Source: Patescibacteria group bacterium (GTDB lineage Bacteria; Patescibacteriota; Patescibacteriia; Patescibacteriales; WJLG01). Taken from it: a DNA stretch of 43,331 bases. The stretch covers positions 1-43,331 of the forward strand of contig JAQTUZ010000013.1 of assembly GCA_028707065.1 (NCBI GenBank), given 5' to 3'. The position numbers were made by a program, and so were the translations under genes. Of the stretch, positions 1 through 7,695 are shown one piece after another; the first letter of the stretch is position 1; every line of letters begins with the position of its first letter. The notes beneath the pieces are model-generated. The model saw only the letters and a list, made by a program, of their open reading frames with translations, was not told the DNA's origin and searched no databases.

Positions 1-2
1 AT

Positions 3-104
3 GACCGTTATTGGCTGTCGCGGCTTTTGACCGGAGAAAAAATCCATACCCGGTTTTATTTCGATGAAAATCATAAGATCAGCCATTGGGAAGAATTGGA
101 TTGA
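3..104 (+). CDS. C-terminal fragment of an unknown protein
   Basis: An open frame enters from the left edge and stops at TGA 102-104. It encodes the last 33 residues of a protein, rich in aromatic and basic residues and ending in HWEELD. I do not recognise the family. The -35 box of the next transcription unit (TTGACA at 101-106) overlaps its stop codon, so the fragment abuts the following RNA gene directly. The ATG at position 1 lies in another frame that closes after nine codons and is not a gene start. It could be a chance open frame, since only 33 codons are visible. Confidence 0.45.
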   Translation, partial: DRYWLSRLLTGEKIHTRFYFDENHKISHWEELD

Positions 105-129
105 CATCGGTCTTTCTTTAGTTTAGGGT
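101..129 (+). promoter_or_regulatory. promoter of the hpf-upstream RNA
   Basis: TTGACA at 101-106, then 17 bp, then TAGGGT at 124-129. The -35 box is perfect but the -10 box is weak (3 of 6). Transcription would begin near 136, at the 5' strand of the closing helix of the structured RNA. Confidence 0.5.
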
Positions 130-130
130 A

Positions 131-308
131 GAGAAAAGCGCAAATACGATCAGATAGCTGGTTGTTAATCAGTGAATCCGGCGTGATGGCGACCGCGACC
201 CGTAGCAGGAGAGAGGTGCTACCGGATAATTGCTCCTTTATAGCTTAAAGCGGGGCAACAGATCGCTTGCGTTTCAGGGGTGTCTTGTTTTATAGATACC
301 CCTTTTTT
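131..308 (+). ncRNA. structured RNA upstream of hpf/raiA (raiA-motif candidate)
   Basis: This non-coding stretch folds well by eye. An 8-bp closing helix pairs 136-143 with 267-274 (one G-U pair), and CGATC 147-151 pairs with GATCG 261-265 inside it. Inner hairpins are 158-163/167-172 and GTAGCA 202-207 with TGCTAC 217-222, and TCCGG 177-181 can pair with CCGGA 222-226. A rho-independent terminator follows at 277-308, and the RNA has its own promoter, so it looks like a discrete transcript of about 170 nt. The raiA motif is an established structured RNA found upstream of raiA/hpf genes, and position and size fit. I cannot match its consensus from memory, so the family name is inference; the structured-RNA call is firmer. 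Confidence 0.6.
277..308 (+). terminator. rho-independent terminator of the RNA
   Basis: GGGGTGTCT (277-285) pairs with AGATACCCC (294-302) around an 8-nt loop, with one G-U pair, followed by six T (303-308). Confidence 0.85.
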
Positions 309-310
309 AA

Positions 311-339
311 TTGACTTTTGGCCATTTTTGCCGTAAAAT
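311..339 (+). promoter_or_regulatory. hpf promoter
   Basis: TTGACT (311-316), 17-bp spacer, TAAAAT (334-339). It starts just after the RNA terminator, so hpf has separate transcription with a leader of about 110 nt. Confidence 0.75.
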
Positions 340-455
340 TTCAGCAGAATGTTAAAAAATAAAAAATAAAGAGCGAATTTGCTTTTGTTTCTAATATTAC
401 AGAATTTGATAAAAATTCTTAGATTGGGATACATTGGTAGATTCGGATTATGATT

Positions 456-770
456 ATGCAAATCCAAATCAAGGCCACCAAAATCGAGTTAACCGATGCC
501 ATCCGCGATTACGTGCAGAAAAAAGTCGATATGCTGGAAAAATATCTCGGCGATATCCCCGTGATCAATTGCCATTTCGAAGTCGGGCTCGCCGTCGGCG
601 GCCAGCAATCGGGCGAGATCTATCGCGCGGAAATCAATTTGGATCTGAACGGAAAATTGTTAAGAGTGGAAAAAACCGAAAAGGATCTGTATAAAGCGAT
701 CGATAAAGTCAAGGATCATATGGAAAGAGAGATTATCAAGTTTAAGGAGAAATTACGGGAAGTTAAATAA
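456..770 (+). CDS. hpf: ribosome hibernation promoting factor, short form
   Basis: HPF/RaiA (YfiA) proteins bind the 30S decoding region and silence ribosomes in slow growth. The protein has the beta-alpha-beta-beta-beta-alpha pattern of the family, beginning MQIQIKATKIELTDAI and ending in a basic amphipathic helix (KDHMEREIIKFKEKL). It is about 104 residues, so it lacks the C-terminal dimerisation domain of long HPF. The frame is also open from an ATG at 450; I chose 456 because the family normally starts directly with the first strand. Neither start has a clear Shine-Dalgarno site. It sits between a structured RNA with its own terminator and secA, a common hpf neighbour. A strong promoter lies at 311-339. 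Confidence 0.9.
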   Translation: MQIQIKATKIELTDAIRDYVQKKVDMLEKYLGDIPVINCHFEVGLAVGGQQSGEIYRAEINLDLNGKLLRVEKTEKDLYKAIDKVKDHMEREIIKFKEKLREVK

Positions 771-781
771 AGTAAGAAGTA

Positions 782-840
782 AAAAGTAATAAGTAATAAA
801 TAAATCGTTTTTTACTTTTAACTTTTTACTTATTACTTTT
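782..840. repeat. AT-rich inverted repeat between hpf and secA
   Basis: A 15-bp arm at 782-796 is perfectly complementary to 826-840. The hairpin can terminate hpf transcripts, but it ends 5 bp before the secA ATG and could also mask it. Related AAGTAA/TTACTT strings recur at 3766-3795, 9766-9790, 12361-12391 and 40282-40305. Confidence 0.7.
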
Positions 841-845
841 TTGTT

Positions 846-3665
846 ATGAGTTTTTTGACTGCGATTTTCGGCGATCCGAACGAGAAAGTTGTTAAGGAAT
901 TGGAGCCGATCGTTGCCGAGATAAATAAATTGGAAGAAAAATACGCTAAGATGTCCGACGAAGAACTCGCCGGGCAGACTTTAGTTTTGAAAAATCGCTT
1001 GTCGGAAATCACCGGCAAACGCAGCAGTCCCGAGGCGGAGACTGCTGCGGGGCCAGATGAGATTGAAACGGCCGTGAAGCAAAAATTGGATGAAATTCTT
1101 CCCGATGCTTTCGCCGTCATGCGCGAAGCGGCCAAGAGAAAATTAAATCAGCGGCATTTTGACGTCCAGCTGATGGGAGGCATCGTTCTGCATCGCGGTC
1201 AGATCGCGGAAATGAAAACCGGCGAAGGAAAAACTTTGGTAGCGACTTTGCCGCTTTATCTTAATGCGCTTACCGGCCGCGGCGTGCAACTGGTTACCGT
1301 CAATGATTATTTGTCCCGCGTCGGCGCCGGCTGGATGGCGCCGATTTATAATTTTTTGGGACTCTCGGTCGGCGTGATCGTCAATCAAGCCTCGTTCATT
1401 TATGACGCCAATTATATCAACGAAGAAGAAAAATATGATGAGCGCCTGGCCCATTTCCGCCAAGCCGATCGCCGGGAAGCCTACGCCTGTGATATCGTTT
1501 ATGGCACTAATAATGAATTCGGCTTTGATTATCTGCGCGACAACATGGTTCCGACTCTCGCGGATAAAGTCCAGCGCGGCTTGAATTACGCCATCGTCGA
1601 CGAGATCGATTCGATCTTGATCGATGAAGCCCGCACGCCGCTGATCATTTCCGCGGCGGCCGAGGAATCAACCGATAAATATTTTAAATTCGCCGATCTG
1701 GTGCGCCGTTTGAAAGAGAACGAAGACTATAATGTCGATGAAAAAATGCGCGCCGTCACTTTGACTGAAGGCGGCATCGAAAAGATGGAAGGCTGGCTGG
1801 GCATCGGCAATATTTACGTGGAAAAAGGCATCGGTGAAGTTCATCATATCGAGCAGGCTTTAAAGGCGGAAGTGATCTTCCATCGCGAAAAAGATTATGT
1901 CGTCAAGGACGGCGAAGTTCTAATCGTCGATGAATTTACCGGCCGCTTGATGCCGGGCCGCCGCTATAGCGAAGGCTTGCATCAGGCGATCGAAGCCAAG
2001 GAAGGCGTGGCGATCCAGCGCGAATCGCAGACTTTGGCGACCATCACTTTTCAGAATTATTTCCGCATGTATAAAAAACTCGCCGGTATGACCGGTACGG
2101 CCGTGACCGAAGCGGAAGAATTCGCCAAAATTTATAAATTAGAGGTAGTCATTGTTCCCACCAATAAAGTGATGATCACAAAAGACCTGAACGATCTGGT
2201 CTATAAAACCGAGCTGGGAAAATTTCAGGCGGTGATCAGGGATATTAAAGAGAGGCATTCGCTGGGCCAGCCGATTTTGGTCGGTACGATCTCAATCGAG
2301 AAAAACGAACTGCTGTCCGAACTGATGCGCCGCGAAGGCTTGCAGCCGGAATTTTTGAATGCCAAAAACCATGAACGGGAAGCGCGCATCATTTCCCAGG
2401 CCGGTAAACTCGGCTCGATCACGGTGGCGACCAATATGGCCGGCCGCGGCGTCGATATTATTTTGGGCGGACAGATGGAAAAGGATCTGACCCCGGAACA
2501 GCTCGCGGCCCGGAAAGAGGAAGCTGACAAGGTTAAAGCTTTGGGCGGCCTATACGTGATCGGCACCGAGCGCCACGAGGCGCGGCGCATCGATAATCAG
2601 CTGCGCGGCCGCGCCGGGCGCCAGGGCGATGAGGGCATGTCGCGGTTTTATCTTTCCTGCGAAGACGATTTGATGCGCATTTTCGGCGGCGACCGGATGA
2701 AAAAACTGATGACGACTTTAAGATTGCCCGAGGATATGCCGATCGAGAACCGGATGATCACCGGTTCGATCGAGACGGCGCAGAAAAAAGTGGAAGCCAA
2801 CAATTTCGACATGCGCAAACATCTGGTGGAATACGACGACGTGATCAACAAGCATCGCGAAACGATCTATCGCCGCCGCGACGAAATTCTGGCCACCGCG
2901 GAAAATGAACCGGAAAAATTATCGAAAATAATTTTGGCAATGGTGGAAGAAGAAATTGAACAAGTGGTTTCTTTCCATACCGCCGCCGAGGATATCAAAA
3001 CTTGGAATATCAATGAGATTTATGAGGTGGTGAACTCGATCTTCCCGGTTCAGAGCGAGCTGAAAGCTGATCTTACCGGCATTGCCGATGAGACGAAAAG
3101 ATTGGAAAAGGCGATGGTGCGGACGAAGATTATCGAGCATCTGGTCGGGCTGAGCGGCGAGCGTTACGGCAAAATGGAAAAAGATTATGCGGATGCCGGT
3201 TTGGATTGGCGCGATATCGAGAAAAATATTTTATTGCGTTCGATCGATTCGCTCTGGGTCGATCATCTTGATTCGATGGATTATATGCGGCGGGGGATCG
3301 GTTTGCGCGGCTACGGCCAGCGCGATCCGCTGGTGGAATATAAGAAAGAAGCTTATCGGATGTTCTCGGAACTGAATAATCTGATCCAGAAAGAAGTGGT
3401 CTATGGAATTTATAAATTCGGCTCGGCGCAAGGCCTCTCGGCTTTGGGTTTTTCCGCGCCGAATCTGTTGCAGCGGGCGCGGACTTTTTCCGCTCCGGCC
3501 AAAACCGCCGAAGCCTCCGCTGATGGCCGCAGCGCCTTTGACAATGTCAAACAAAAAGTACTCAATGCCGCCGGCGAAAAAGTCGGACGAAATGATCCGT
3601 GTCCGTGCGGAGCGAAAAAATCAGACGGCTCGCCGGTCAAATATAAAAATTGTTGCGGCAGATAA
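846..3665 (+). CDS. secA: preprotein translocase ATPase SecA
   Basis: SecA is the ATPase motor that pushes preproteins through SecYEG at the membrane. The 939 residues show Walker A (TGEGKT, about residue 125), the DEAD-type box and following conserved stretch (VDEIDSILIDEARTP, about 251), a helicase-like second ATPase lobe (GRAGRQGD) and a C-terminal zinc-binding SEC-C motif (CPCG...CCG). Two oddities stand out. A perfect 10-bp inverted repeat lies in frame near residues 59-68. The SEC-C spacer reads GAKKSDGSPVKYKN instead of the usual short GSGKKYKK form, and a canonical version of that tail survives downstream (3727-3765). The start follows a hairpin and lacks a Shine-Dalgarno site. Confidence 0.97.
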   Translation: MSFLTAIFGDPNEKVVKELEPIVAEINKLEEKYAKMSDEELAGQTLVLKNRLSEITGKRSSPEAETAAGPDEIETAVKQKLDEILPDAFAVMREAAKRKLNQRHFDVQLMGGIVLHRGQIAEMKTGEGKTLVATLPLYLNALTGRGVQLVTVNDYLSRVGAGWMAPIYNFLGLSVGVIVNQASFIYDANYINEEEKYDERLAHFRQADRREAYACDIVYGTNNEFGFDYLRDNMVPTLADKVQRGLNYAIVDEIDSILIDEARTPLIISAAAEESTDKYFKFADLVRRLKENEDYNVDEKMRAVTLTEGGIEKMEGWLGIGNIYVEKGIGEVHHIEQALKAEVIFHREKDYVVKDGEVLIVDEFTGRLMPGRRYSEGLHQAIEAKEGVAIQRESQTLATITFQNYFRMYKKLAGMTGTAVTEAEEFAKIYKLEVVIVPTNKVMITKDLNDLVYKTELGKFQAVIRDIKERHSLGQPILVGTISIEKNELLSELMRREGLQPEFLNAKNHEREARIISQAGKLGSITVATNMAGRGVDIILGGQMEKDLTPEQLAARKEEADKVKALGGLYVIGTERHEARRIDNQLRGRAGRQGDEGMSRFYLSCEDDLMRIFGGDRMKKLMTTLRLPEDMPIENRMITGSIETAQKKVEANNFDMRKHLVEYDDVINKHRETIYRRRDEILATAENEPEKLSKIILAMVEEEIEQVVSFHTAAEDIKTWNINEIYEVVNSIFPVQSELKADLTGIADETKRLEKAMVRTKIIEHLVGLSGERYGKMEKDYADAGLDWRDIEKNILLRSIDSLWVDHLDSMDYMRRGIGLRGYGQRDPLVEYKKEAYRMFSELNNLIQKEVVYGIYKFGSAQGLSALGFSAPNLLQRARTFSAPAKTAEASADGRSAFDNVKQKVLNAAGEKVGRNDPCPCGAKKSDGSPVKYKNCCGR
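1020..1049. repeat. in-frame palindrome inside secA
   Basis: CGCAGCAGTC (1020-1029) and GACTGCTGCG (1040-1049) are perfect inverted copies around a 10-bp GC-rich centre. They encode RSSPEAETAA within an expanded stretch just before the conserved PDAFAVMREA motif. Confidence 0.7.
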
Positions 3666-3692
3666 CTTGAGTTTTGTATAAAGCGAGCGGAG

Positions 3693-3725
3693 TCCCCCGA
3701 AGCTCCGCCGCGGAGCGAAGGGGGA
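3693..3725. repeat. GC-rich palindromic element after secA
   Basis: TCCCCC (3693-3698) pairs with GGGGGA (3720-3725), and CTCCGC (3703-3708) pairs with GCGGAG (3710-3715), with an internal loop between. It separates the live secA tail from the remnant tail. Confidence 0.8.
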
Positions 3726-3726
3726 T

Positions 3727-3765
3727 GGATCAGGTAAGAAATATAAGAAATGTTGCGGAAAATAG
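3727..3765 (+). pseudogene. remnant second copy of the secA 3' end
   Basis: Read in one frame this encodes GSGKKYKKCCGK and a TAG stop, the textbook end of a SecA SEC-C zinc motif. The live secA already ended at 3665 with KYKNCCGR. The two tails differ at the nucleotide level largely at synonymous or conservative positions. It has no start codon of its own. It may be the displaced original end of secA or the residue of an older allele. Confidence 0.7.
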
Positions 3766-3798
3766 AAGTAAGAAGTTAGAAGTGCGAAGTAAGAAATT

Positions 3799-3940
3799 TT
3801 TTTGTCATCCTGAACGGAGCGAAGCGGAGTGAAAGATCTATTATCCGAGAGGTTCGCATATTAATTTTAAAAATTTTTTTCGAGAAAATCCGCACTTACC
3901 GAAAAATAGATCCTTCGCGACACGCTCAGGATGACAAAAT
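3799..3940. repeat. GTCATCCTGA-type palindromic element, copy 1
   Basis: Outer arms TTGTCATCCTGA (3802-3813) and TCAGGATGACAA (3926-3937) are perfect inverted copies. Inner arms around GATCTATT and AATAGATC also pair. A second copy of the same design lies at 9814-10001. Confidence 0.85.
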
Positions 3941-3952
3941 GAATTAAATGCC

Positions 3953-4705
3953 ATGGAAAATAAGTCGGATAAAAAAATATTTTTTCGCAATATTAATGAC
4001 CAGAAGGTGTTGCATTCTATCGTTGATATTATTCCCCGCGGTACCAGGGTTTATTTGTATGGTGGCGCGGCACGCAATGCCCTGTATCATAAATTATTCG
4101 GTAAATGGTTACCGCAACGCGATTATGATTTAGTGGTGATTGGCGATTATAAAAAATTTATCAAAAAATTAAAAACTATCGGATTTATTTCGGGGAAGAA
4201 ATCAAAAGTTTTTGGGAAAATGGTTTTAAAAAAACCGTTGGTCAAAAAGCCGCGAACCCTTAATGATTGTTTGTGGATCGATATGGTGCTTCGCGAACAT
4301 GGGCAGATCTTAAGTCTTTTAAAAAAGCGGGCAAATTTTACCATCAATGGAATAGCTCTGCCCATTGTCCAGGCTTTTCAAAGTGATTGGCAGAAGCATA
4401 TTGTTGCCGTACCGCATGCCCTGGCCGATCTTAGAGATAAAAAGTTGCGAACCCAAGTTATCCATCCGATCGATATCTACGCCGTGATTCGCTTTGTTTC
4501 CCTTGGTTTCAGGGCGCCGACTAAGATTGAGATTAAACAAATTTTGGATAAGTTAAAAAATATTGAACGCTGGCGGTTTGAACGGGACGCTAAAAAAGTA
4601 ATTAATTACGTCGGTAGCAAAGAAAAAGTTTTAAAAATTGCCAAAAAATTGGGAATAAAAATAAATATTCTTAATTATGAAAATTGTTCACGCCAATCAG
4701 AGTAA
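3953..4705 (+). CDS. nucleotidyltransferase resembling the poly(A) polymerase/CCA-adding head domain
   Basis: The N-terminal part has VYLYGGAARNALYHKL followed by RDYDLVVIGD. This matches the glycine-rich G-G-x-x-R plus D-x-D metal-binding pattern of class II poly(A) polymerase/CCA nucleotidyltransferases. The middle (ANFTINGIALPI...LADLRDKKLRT...IHPIDIYAVIRFVSLGF) follows the family order up to the first helices of the neck. At 250 residues it is much shorter than a full CCA-adding enzyme (about 400) and lacks the body and tail domains, so tRNA CCA addition is not assured, although none of the four tRNAs here encodes CCA. The next gene begins 41 bp downstream and may be co-transcribed. Confidence 0.7.
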   Translation: MENKSDKKIFFRNINDQKVLHSIVDIIPRGTRVYLYGGAARNALYHKLFGKWLPQRDYDLVVIGDYKKFIKKLKTIGFISGKKSKVFGKMVLKKPLVKKPRTLNDCLWIDMVLREHGQILSLLKKRANFTINGIALPIVQAFQSDWQKHIVAVPHALADLRDKKLRTQVIHPIDIYAVIRFVSLGFRAPTKIEIKQILDKLKNIERWRFERDAKKVINYVGSKEKVLKIAKKLGIKINILNYENCSRQSE

Positions 4706-4746
4706 AAAATTTTAAAATAGCAGCATCAAGAAACAGATTAAACAGT

Positions 4747-5208
4747 ATGGTGAGAATTATTATCGGAAGTAAAAACGACAAACAATACTTGAATGAAATC
4801 GAAGAGATTTTCAATAGTCTTGATGTGCCTTATATGATCCAGGTAAATTCTTGCCACAGAAATTTGCGAGGATTAATAAAATTGCTTAACAGCATACGGT
4901 CGGGTAAGAAAAAAACAGATGTAATTATCGCGCTTGCTAATTCAGCGGCGAATTTGCCCGCGGTCATAGCCGGGTATTTAAAAATTTCGGCAATTCCCGT
5001 TATTGGCGTCGGACTAAGCGGAAAACGCATTGGCGGCGCGGATAGTTTGCTTTCCATAGCAACGATTCCCCGTAATGTCCCGTTATTAAATACCGGCATT
5101 GATGAAGTGGGGATGTATAATGCGGCATTAGCATGTTTGAATCTGCTCGCAATGCGAGATAAAAATTTAGCAAAGAGAGCCGCAATATTTTTCAACGGAG
5201 TAAAATAA
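4747..5208 (+). CDS. PurE-like protein (divergent N5-CAIR mutase/AIR carboxylase family)
   Basis: PurE interconverts carboxyaminoimidazole ribonucleotides in purine synthesis. The 153-residue frame aligns with PurE throughout: IIIGSKND near the start, NSCHRN in place of SAHRT (the active-site His is kept), LPAVIAGYLKISAIPVIGV, and GGADSLLSIATIPRNVPLLN in place of the DSLYSIVQMPRGIPV region. The glycine-rich AGAGGAAHLPG loop has become ALANSAANLPA, so activity or substrate may have changed. The frame is open from 4684, overlapping the previous gene, but ATG 4747 puts the first strand at the usual place. Other purine genes of the window lie more than 12 kb away. Confidence 0.7.
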   Translation: MVRIIIGSKNDKQYLNEIEEIFNSLDVPYMIQVNSCHRNLRGLIKLLNSIRSGKKKTDVIIALANSAANLPAVIAGYLKISAIPVIGVGLSGKRIGGADSLLSIATIPRNVPLLNTGIDEVGMYNAALACLNLLAMRDKNLAKRAAIFFNGVK

Positions 5209-5253
5209 ATTGTGATATTTAAAAATAATAATAAAATCATCAAAAATTAATTT

Positions 5254-6162
5254 ATGAGTAAAAAAGCCGTGGTGACCGGCGGGGCCGGATTCATCGGATC
5301 CAATTTGGTCGACGCGCTCGTCGAACGCGGGTTTGACGTCCAGGTCATCGACAATCTTGTCGCCGGAAAAAGAGAATACGTCAATTCCCGGGCGACTCTG
5401 CATGTTTTAGATATTACCGAGCAGGAATTGATCAAGCCGATCTTCAAGGATGCGGAATATGTTTTTCATTTGGCCGCTTTGCCGCGAGTCCAATATTCCA
5501 TCGAGCATCCGCGGGAAACGAATAAAGTCAATGTTGAAGGCACGATCAACGTGTTGCTCGCCGCTGCCGAGGCAGGAGTTAAAAAATTGGTTTATTCGGC
5601 TTCCAGCTCGGCTTACGGCGATCAGATCAAAATGCCCTTAACGGAAGACATGGCGGCTTTGCCGAAAAGTCCGTACGGTCTGCAAAAATATATCGGCGAA
5701 CTTTATTGCCGCCTTTGGAGCGAGGTTTATAATCTGCCTACTGTTTCCTTGCGCTATTTTAACGTTTACGGACCGCACGAAGATCCGGAAGGCGCTTACG
5801 CTTTGGTGATCGCCAAATTTTTGCGCCAGTGGCAGAACGGCGAGGCTATGACTATAACCGGCGACGGCGAACAAACCCGCGATTTCACTCATGTGCGCGA
5901 TATTGTCCGGGCTAATATCCTGGCGGCCGAAAGCGAGAAAGTCGGCCTGGGCGAAGTGATCAATATCGGCGCCGGCCATAATCATTCGGTCAACGAGATT
6001 GCCGCTTTGATCGGCGGGCCAACGGTCAATATTCCGGCGCGCTTGGAGCCGCGGGACAGCTTGGCCGATACCTCCAAGGCCCGCGAACTTTTGGGCTGGG
6101 AGCCGCAGGAAGATCTGGCCGCGGCCATTACCGAACTTAAAATTTTACTTGGGATAAAATAA
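5254..6162 (+). CDS. NAD-dependent sugar epimerase/dehydratase (UDP-glucose 4-epimerase-like)
   Basis: This extended short-chain dehydrogenase acts on nucleotide sugars. It has an N-terminal Rossmann motif (TGGAGFIGSN), the HLAA strand, the catalytic Ser region (SASSSAYG), the YxxxK pair in YGLQK, and the RYFNVYGP segment of the UDP-glucose epimerase group. The C-terminal LGWEPQEDLAAAI is typical of the family. Length (302) is normal. The exact sugar cannot be read from sequence; roles in cell-surface polysaccharide or lipid-linked sugar synthesis are plausible. The exonuclease gene follows after 5 bp, suggesting co-transcription. Confidence 0.88.
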   Translation: MSKKAVVTGGAGFIGSNLVDALVERGFDVQVIDNLVAGKREYVNSRATLHVLDITEQELIKPIFKDAEYVFHLAALPRVQYSIEHPRETNKVNVEGTINVLLAAAEAGVKKLVYSASSSAYGDQIKMPLTEDMAALPKSPYGLQKYIGELYCRLWSEVYNLPTVSLRYFNVYGPHEDPEGAYALVIAKFLRQWQNGEAMTITGDGEQTRDFTHVRDIVRANILAAESEKVGLGEVINIGAGHNHSVNEIAALIGGPTVNIPARLEPRDSLADTSKARELLGWEPQEDLAAAITELKILLGIK

Positions 6163-6167
6163 TTTTT

Positions 6168-6752
6168 ATGAAACCTTTTTCCGATAATATAATTTTTTTT
6201 GATTCGGAGTTTTCTTCTTTCGATACGAAAAGAGGGGAGCTTTTGTCAATCGGGATGGTGAAGATGAACGGCGAAGAATTGTATTTGGAATTGGAATCAG
6301 CCGCGGAACCGGATGAATGGGTGAAGGAGAATGTTTTGCCTAAATTGTCCGGCGAAAAAATAAGTCTGGCCGAGGCGGTGGAAAGAATAAAAAAATTCGC
6401 CGGCTCCAGTACGCCATTCCTGCTTTCTTACATTGATAATTACGATGCCGTCTATTTAAAGAATATCATCGGTCCGGGAAAGACCAATATTTTCCATTGG
6501 ATCACGATCGATATCGCCTCGATGTTTTTCGCGTTAGGGAAAAATCCGGAAGATTTCGGCGATGCCGACCGCGACGGCACTTTTGAAAAAATGGGCATTG
6601 ATTGGCATAAATACCGCGAGCATCACGCGCTCGACGACGCCAAACTCTTGCGGGAATTTTATTTGAAATTTTATTATGATAATCAAACTAAATCTCGGCT
6701 GCGGCCAAAAAAGGCTTCCTGGTTTCCTTGGGGTGGATCGGATAAAAACTGA
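6168..6752 (+). CDS. DEDD-type 3'-5' exonuclease-like protein
   Basis: The start IIFFDSEFSSFDTKRGELLSIGMV carries the D-x-E metal site (D12, E14) of DnaQ/RNase T-like exonucleases. YIDNYDAVYL supplies the second acidic region, and HHALDDAKLLREF (about 152-164) gives the H-x(4)-D motif. Substrate (DNA or RNA) is not evident. The last 26 codons are odd: they run in a different frame through the start of the methyltransferase gene, giving a basic tail rich in Lys, Trp and Gly, as though the original stop had been lost. Confidence 0.75.
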   Translation: MKPFSDNIIFFDSEFSSFDTKRGELLSIGMVKMNGEELYLELESAAEPDEWVKENVLPKLSGEKISLAEAVERIKKFAGSSTPFLLSYIDNYDAVYLKNIIGPGKTNIFHWITIDIASMFFALGKNPEDFGDADRDGTFEKMGIDWHKYREHHALDDAKLLREFYLKFYYDNQTKSRLRPKKASWFPWGGSDKN

Positions 6753-7185
6753 AGCGACCGACATCATCCATGATCTGGATATCCGGCCTTACCCTTTTGC
6801 CGATAATTCAGTTGCGGAAATAATGGCTGATAATGTTTTAGAGCATGTTGCTTCTTTATTGCCGACCATGGAAGAAATTCATCGCATTCTCGAGCCGAAC
6901 GGAATAATAAAGATCCGCGTGCCCTACGCCAAGAGCGACGCCGCTTTCAAGGATCCGACGCACAAAAATTTTTTCACCGAAGACACCTTTTCTTATTTTT
7001 CCGATGAGCATTATTTTTCTTTTTATTCGCGGGTCCGCTTTAAGGTGGAAAAAGTGGAATTTTACAATTATTCGGTTGATTGGCGCCATCGGTTAAGAAA
7101 TTTGCTTCCCGGCAAGAAATTACTGAAAATATTTTTATTCAACATCTATGACGAGATTTATTTTGAGTTAAGGTGTTTGAAATAA
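6676..7185 (+). CDS. SAM-dependent methyltransferase
   Basis: The protein opens with KLNLGCGQKRLPGFLGVD, the SAM-binding motif I of class I methyltransferases. It continues with DIIHDLDIRPYPFADNSVAEIMADNVLEHV (motifs II and III) and LEPNGIIKIRVPY, the post-III strand. The 169 residues cover the Rossmann core with a short C-terminal basic part. The substrate is unknown; small-molecule or surface-glycan methylation are typical of this family. Its first 77 nt overlap the exonuclease gene in another frame. ATG 6676 must be used because motif I begins four codons later. A palindromic repeat follows directly. Confidence 0.82.
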   Translation: MIIKLNLGCGQKRLPGFLGVDRIKTEATDIIHDLDIRPYPFADNSVAEIMADNVLEHVASLLPTMEEIHRILEPNGIIKIRVPYAKSDAAFKDPTHKNFFTEDTFSYFSDEHYFSFYSRVRFKVEKVEFYNYSVDWRHRLRNLLPGKKLLKIFLFNIYDEIYFELRCLK

Positions 7186-7190
7186 CAGTT

Positions 7191-7269
7191 TGTCATTTCC
7201 GCGTCGGCGGGAATCCAGATAGATTCATAATAGATAATTTTCTGGATCATCCTTGGTGCGGGAATGACA
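7191..7269. repeat. GTCATTCCCGC-type palindromic repeat
   Basis: TGTCATTTCCGC at 7191-7202 and GCGGGAATGACA at 7258-7269 are imperfect inverted copies, and AATCCAGA pairs with TCTGGAT inside. It is the same architecture as the GTCATCCTGA elements but a different family. Confidence 0.8.
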
Positions 7270-7281
7270 TTGACTAATTTT

Positions 7282-7680
7282 ATGACTAAAATTATCATTG
7301 TTTCCGGTCCGGTGATCGTGGAAAACGGCCAAGTGCTTTTGAATAAGCACGGCGACACAACTTTTTGGAAATTCTGCGGCGGACAAGTCGAGGATTTTGA
7401 TCTTGACCTGGAGGAAGCCGCGGCTAGAGAAGTAAAAGAGGAAATGGGGATCGGCATAAAAGTGATCGACCATGAACCTTTTATCACTCACGCGGTCAAG
7501 GAAACTCCGGCCGGAAAACTTGATGTGATCTTGGTCCATTATTTGGCCGAGCGGATCGGAGAAATAAAACCCGGCGCGGATATCCAAAAATGGGAATGGA
7601 TTCCGCTCGAAGATCTAAAAGAAGAAGAGCTCGGGCCGAACGTTATTCCGGCTTTGCGGCATTTTGGATTTTGGGAATAA
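7282..7680 (+). CDS. Nudix hydrolase
   Basis: Nudix enzymes cleave nucleoside diphosphates linked to another moiety. The box reads GGQVEDFDLDLEEAAAREVKEEMGI; relative to the canonical spacing it has one extra residue between the glycine and the REVKEE helix, but the catalytic helix is intact. WKFCGGQ before the box and QKWEWIPLEDL after it fit the fold. The frame is open from ATG 7264, but that start lies inside a palindromic repeat, so I use ATG 7282 (132 residues). The gene converges on a minus-strand gene across a shared terminator. Confidence 0.85.
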   Translation: MTKIIIVSGPVIVENGQVLLNKHGDTTFWKFCGGQVEDFDLDLEEAAAREVKEEMGIGIKVIDHEPFITHAVKETPAGKLDVILVHYLAERIGEIKPGADIQKWEWIPLEDLKEEELGPNVIPALRHFGFWE

Positions 7681-7695
7681 TTTTTTAGACAAAGA

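Noticed and set aside
219-467. Minus-strand ORF of 82 codons
   Set aside because: It runs antisense through the structured RNA terminator and the hpf promoter, has low-complexity composition, and lacks a ribosome site.
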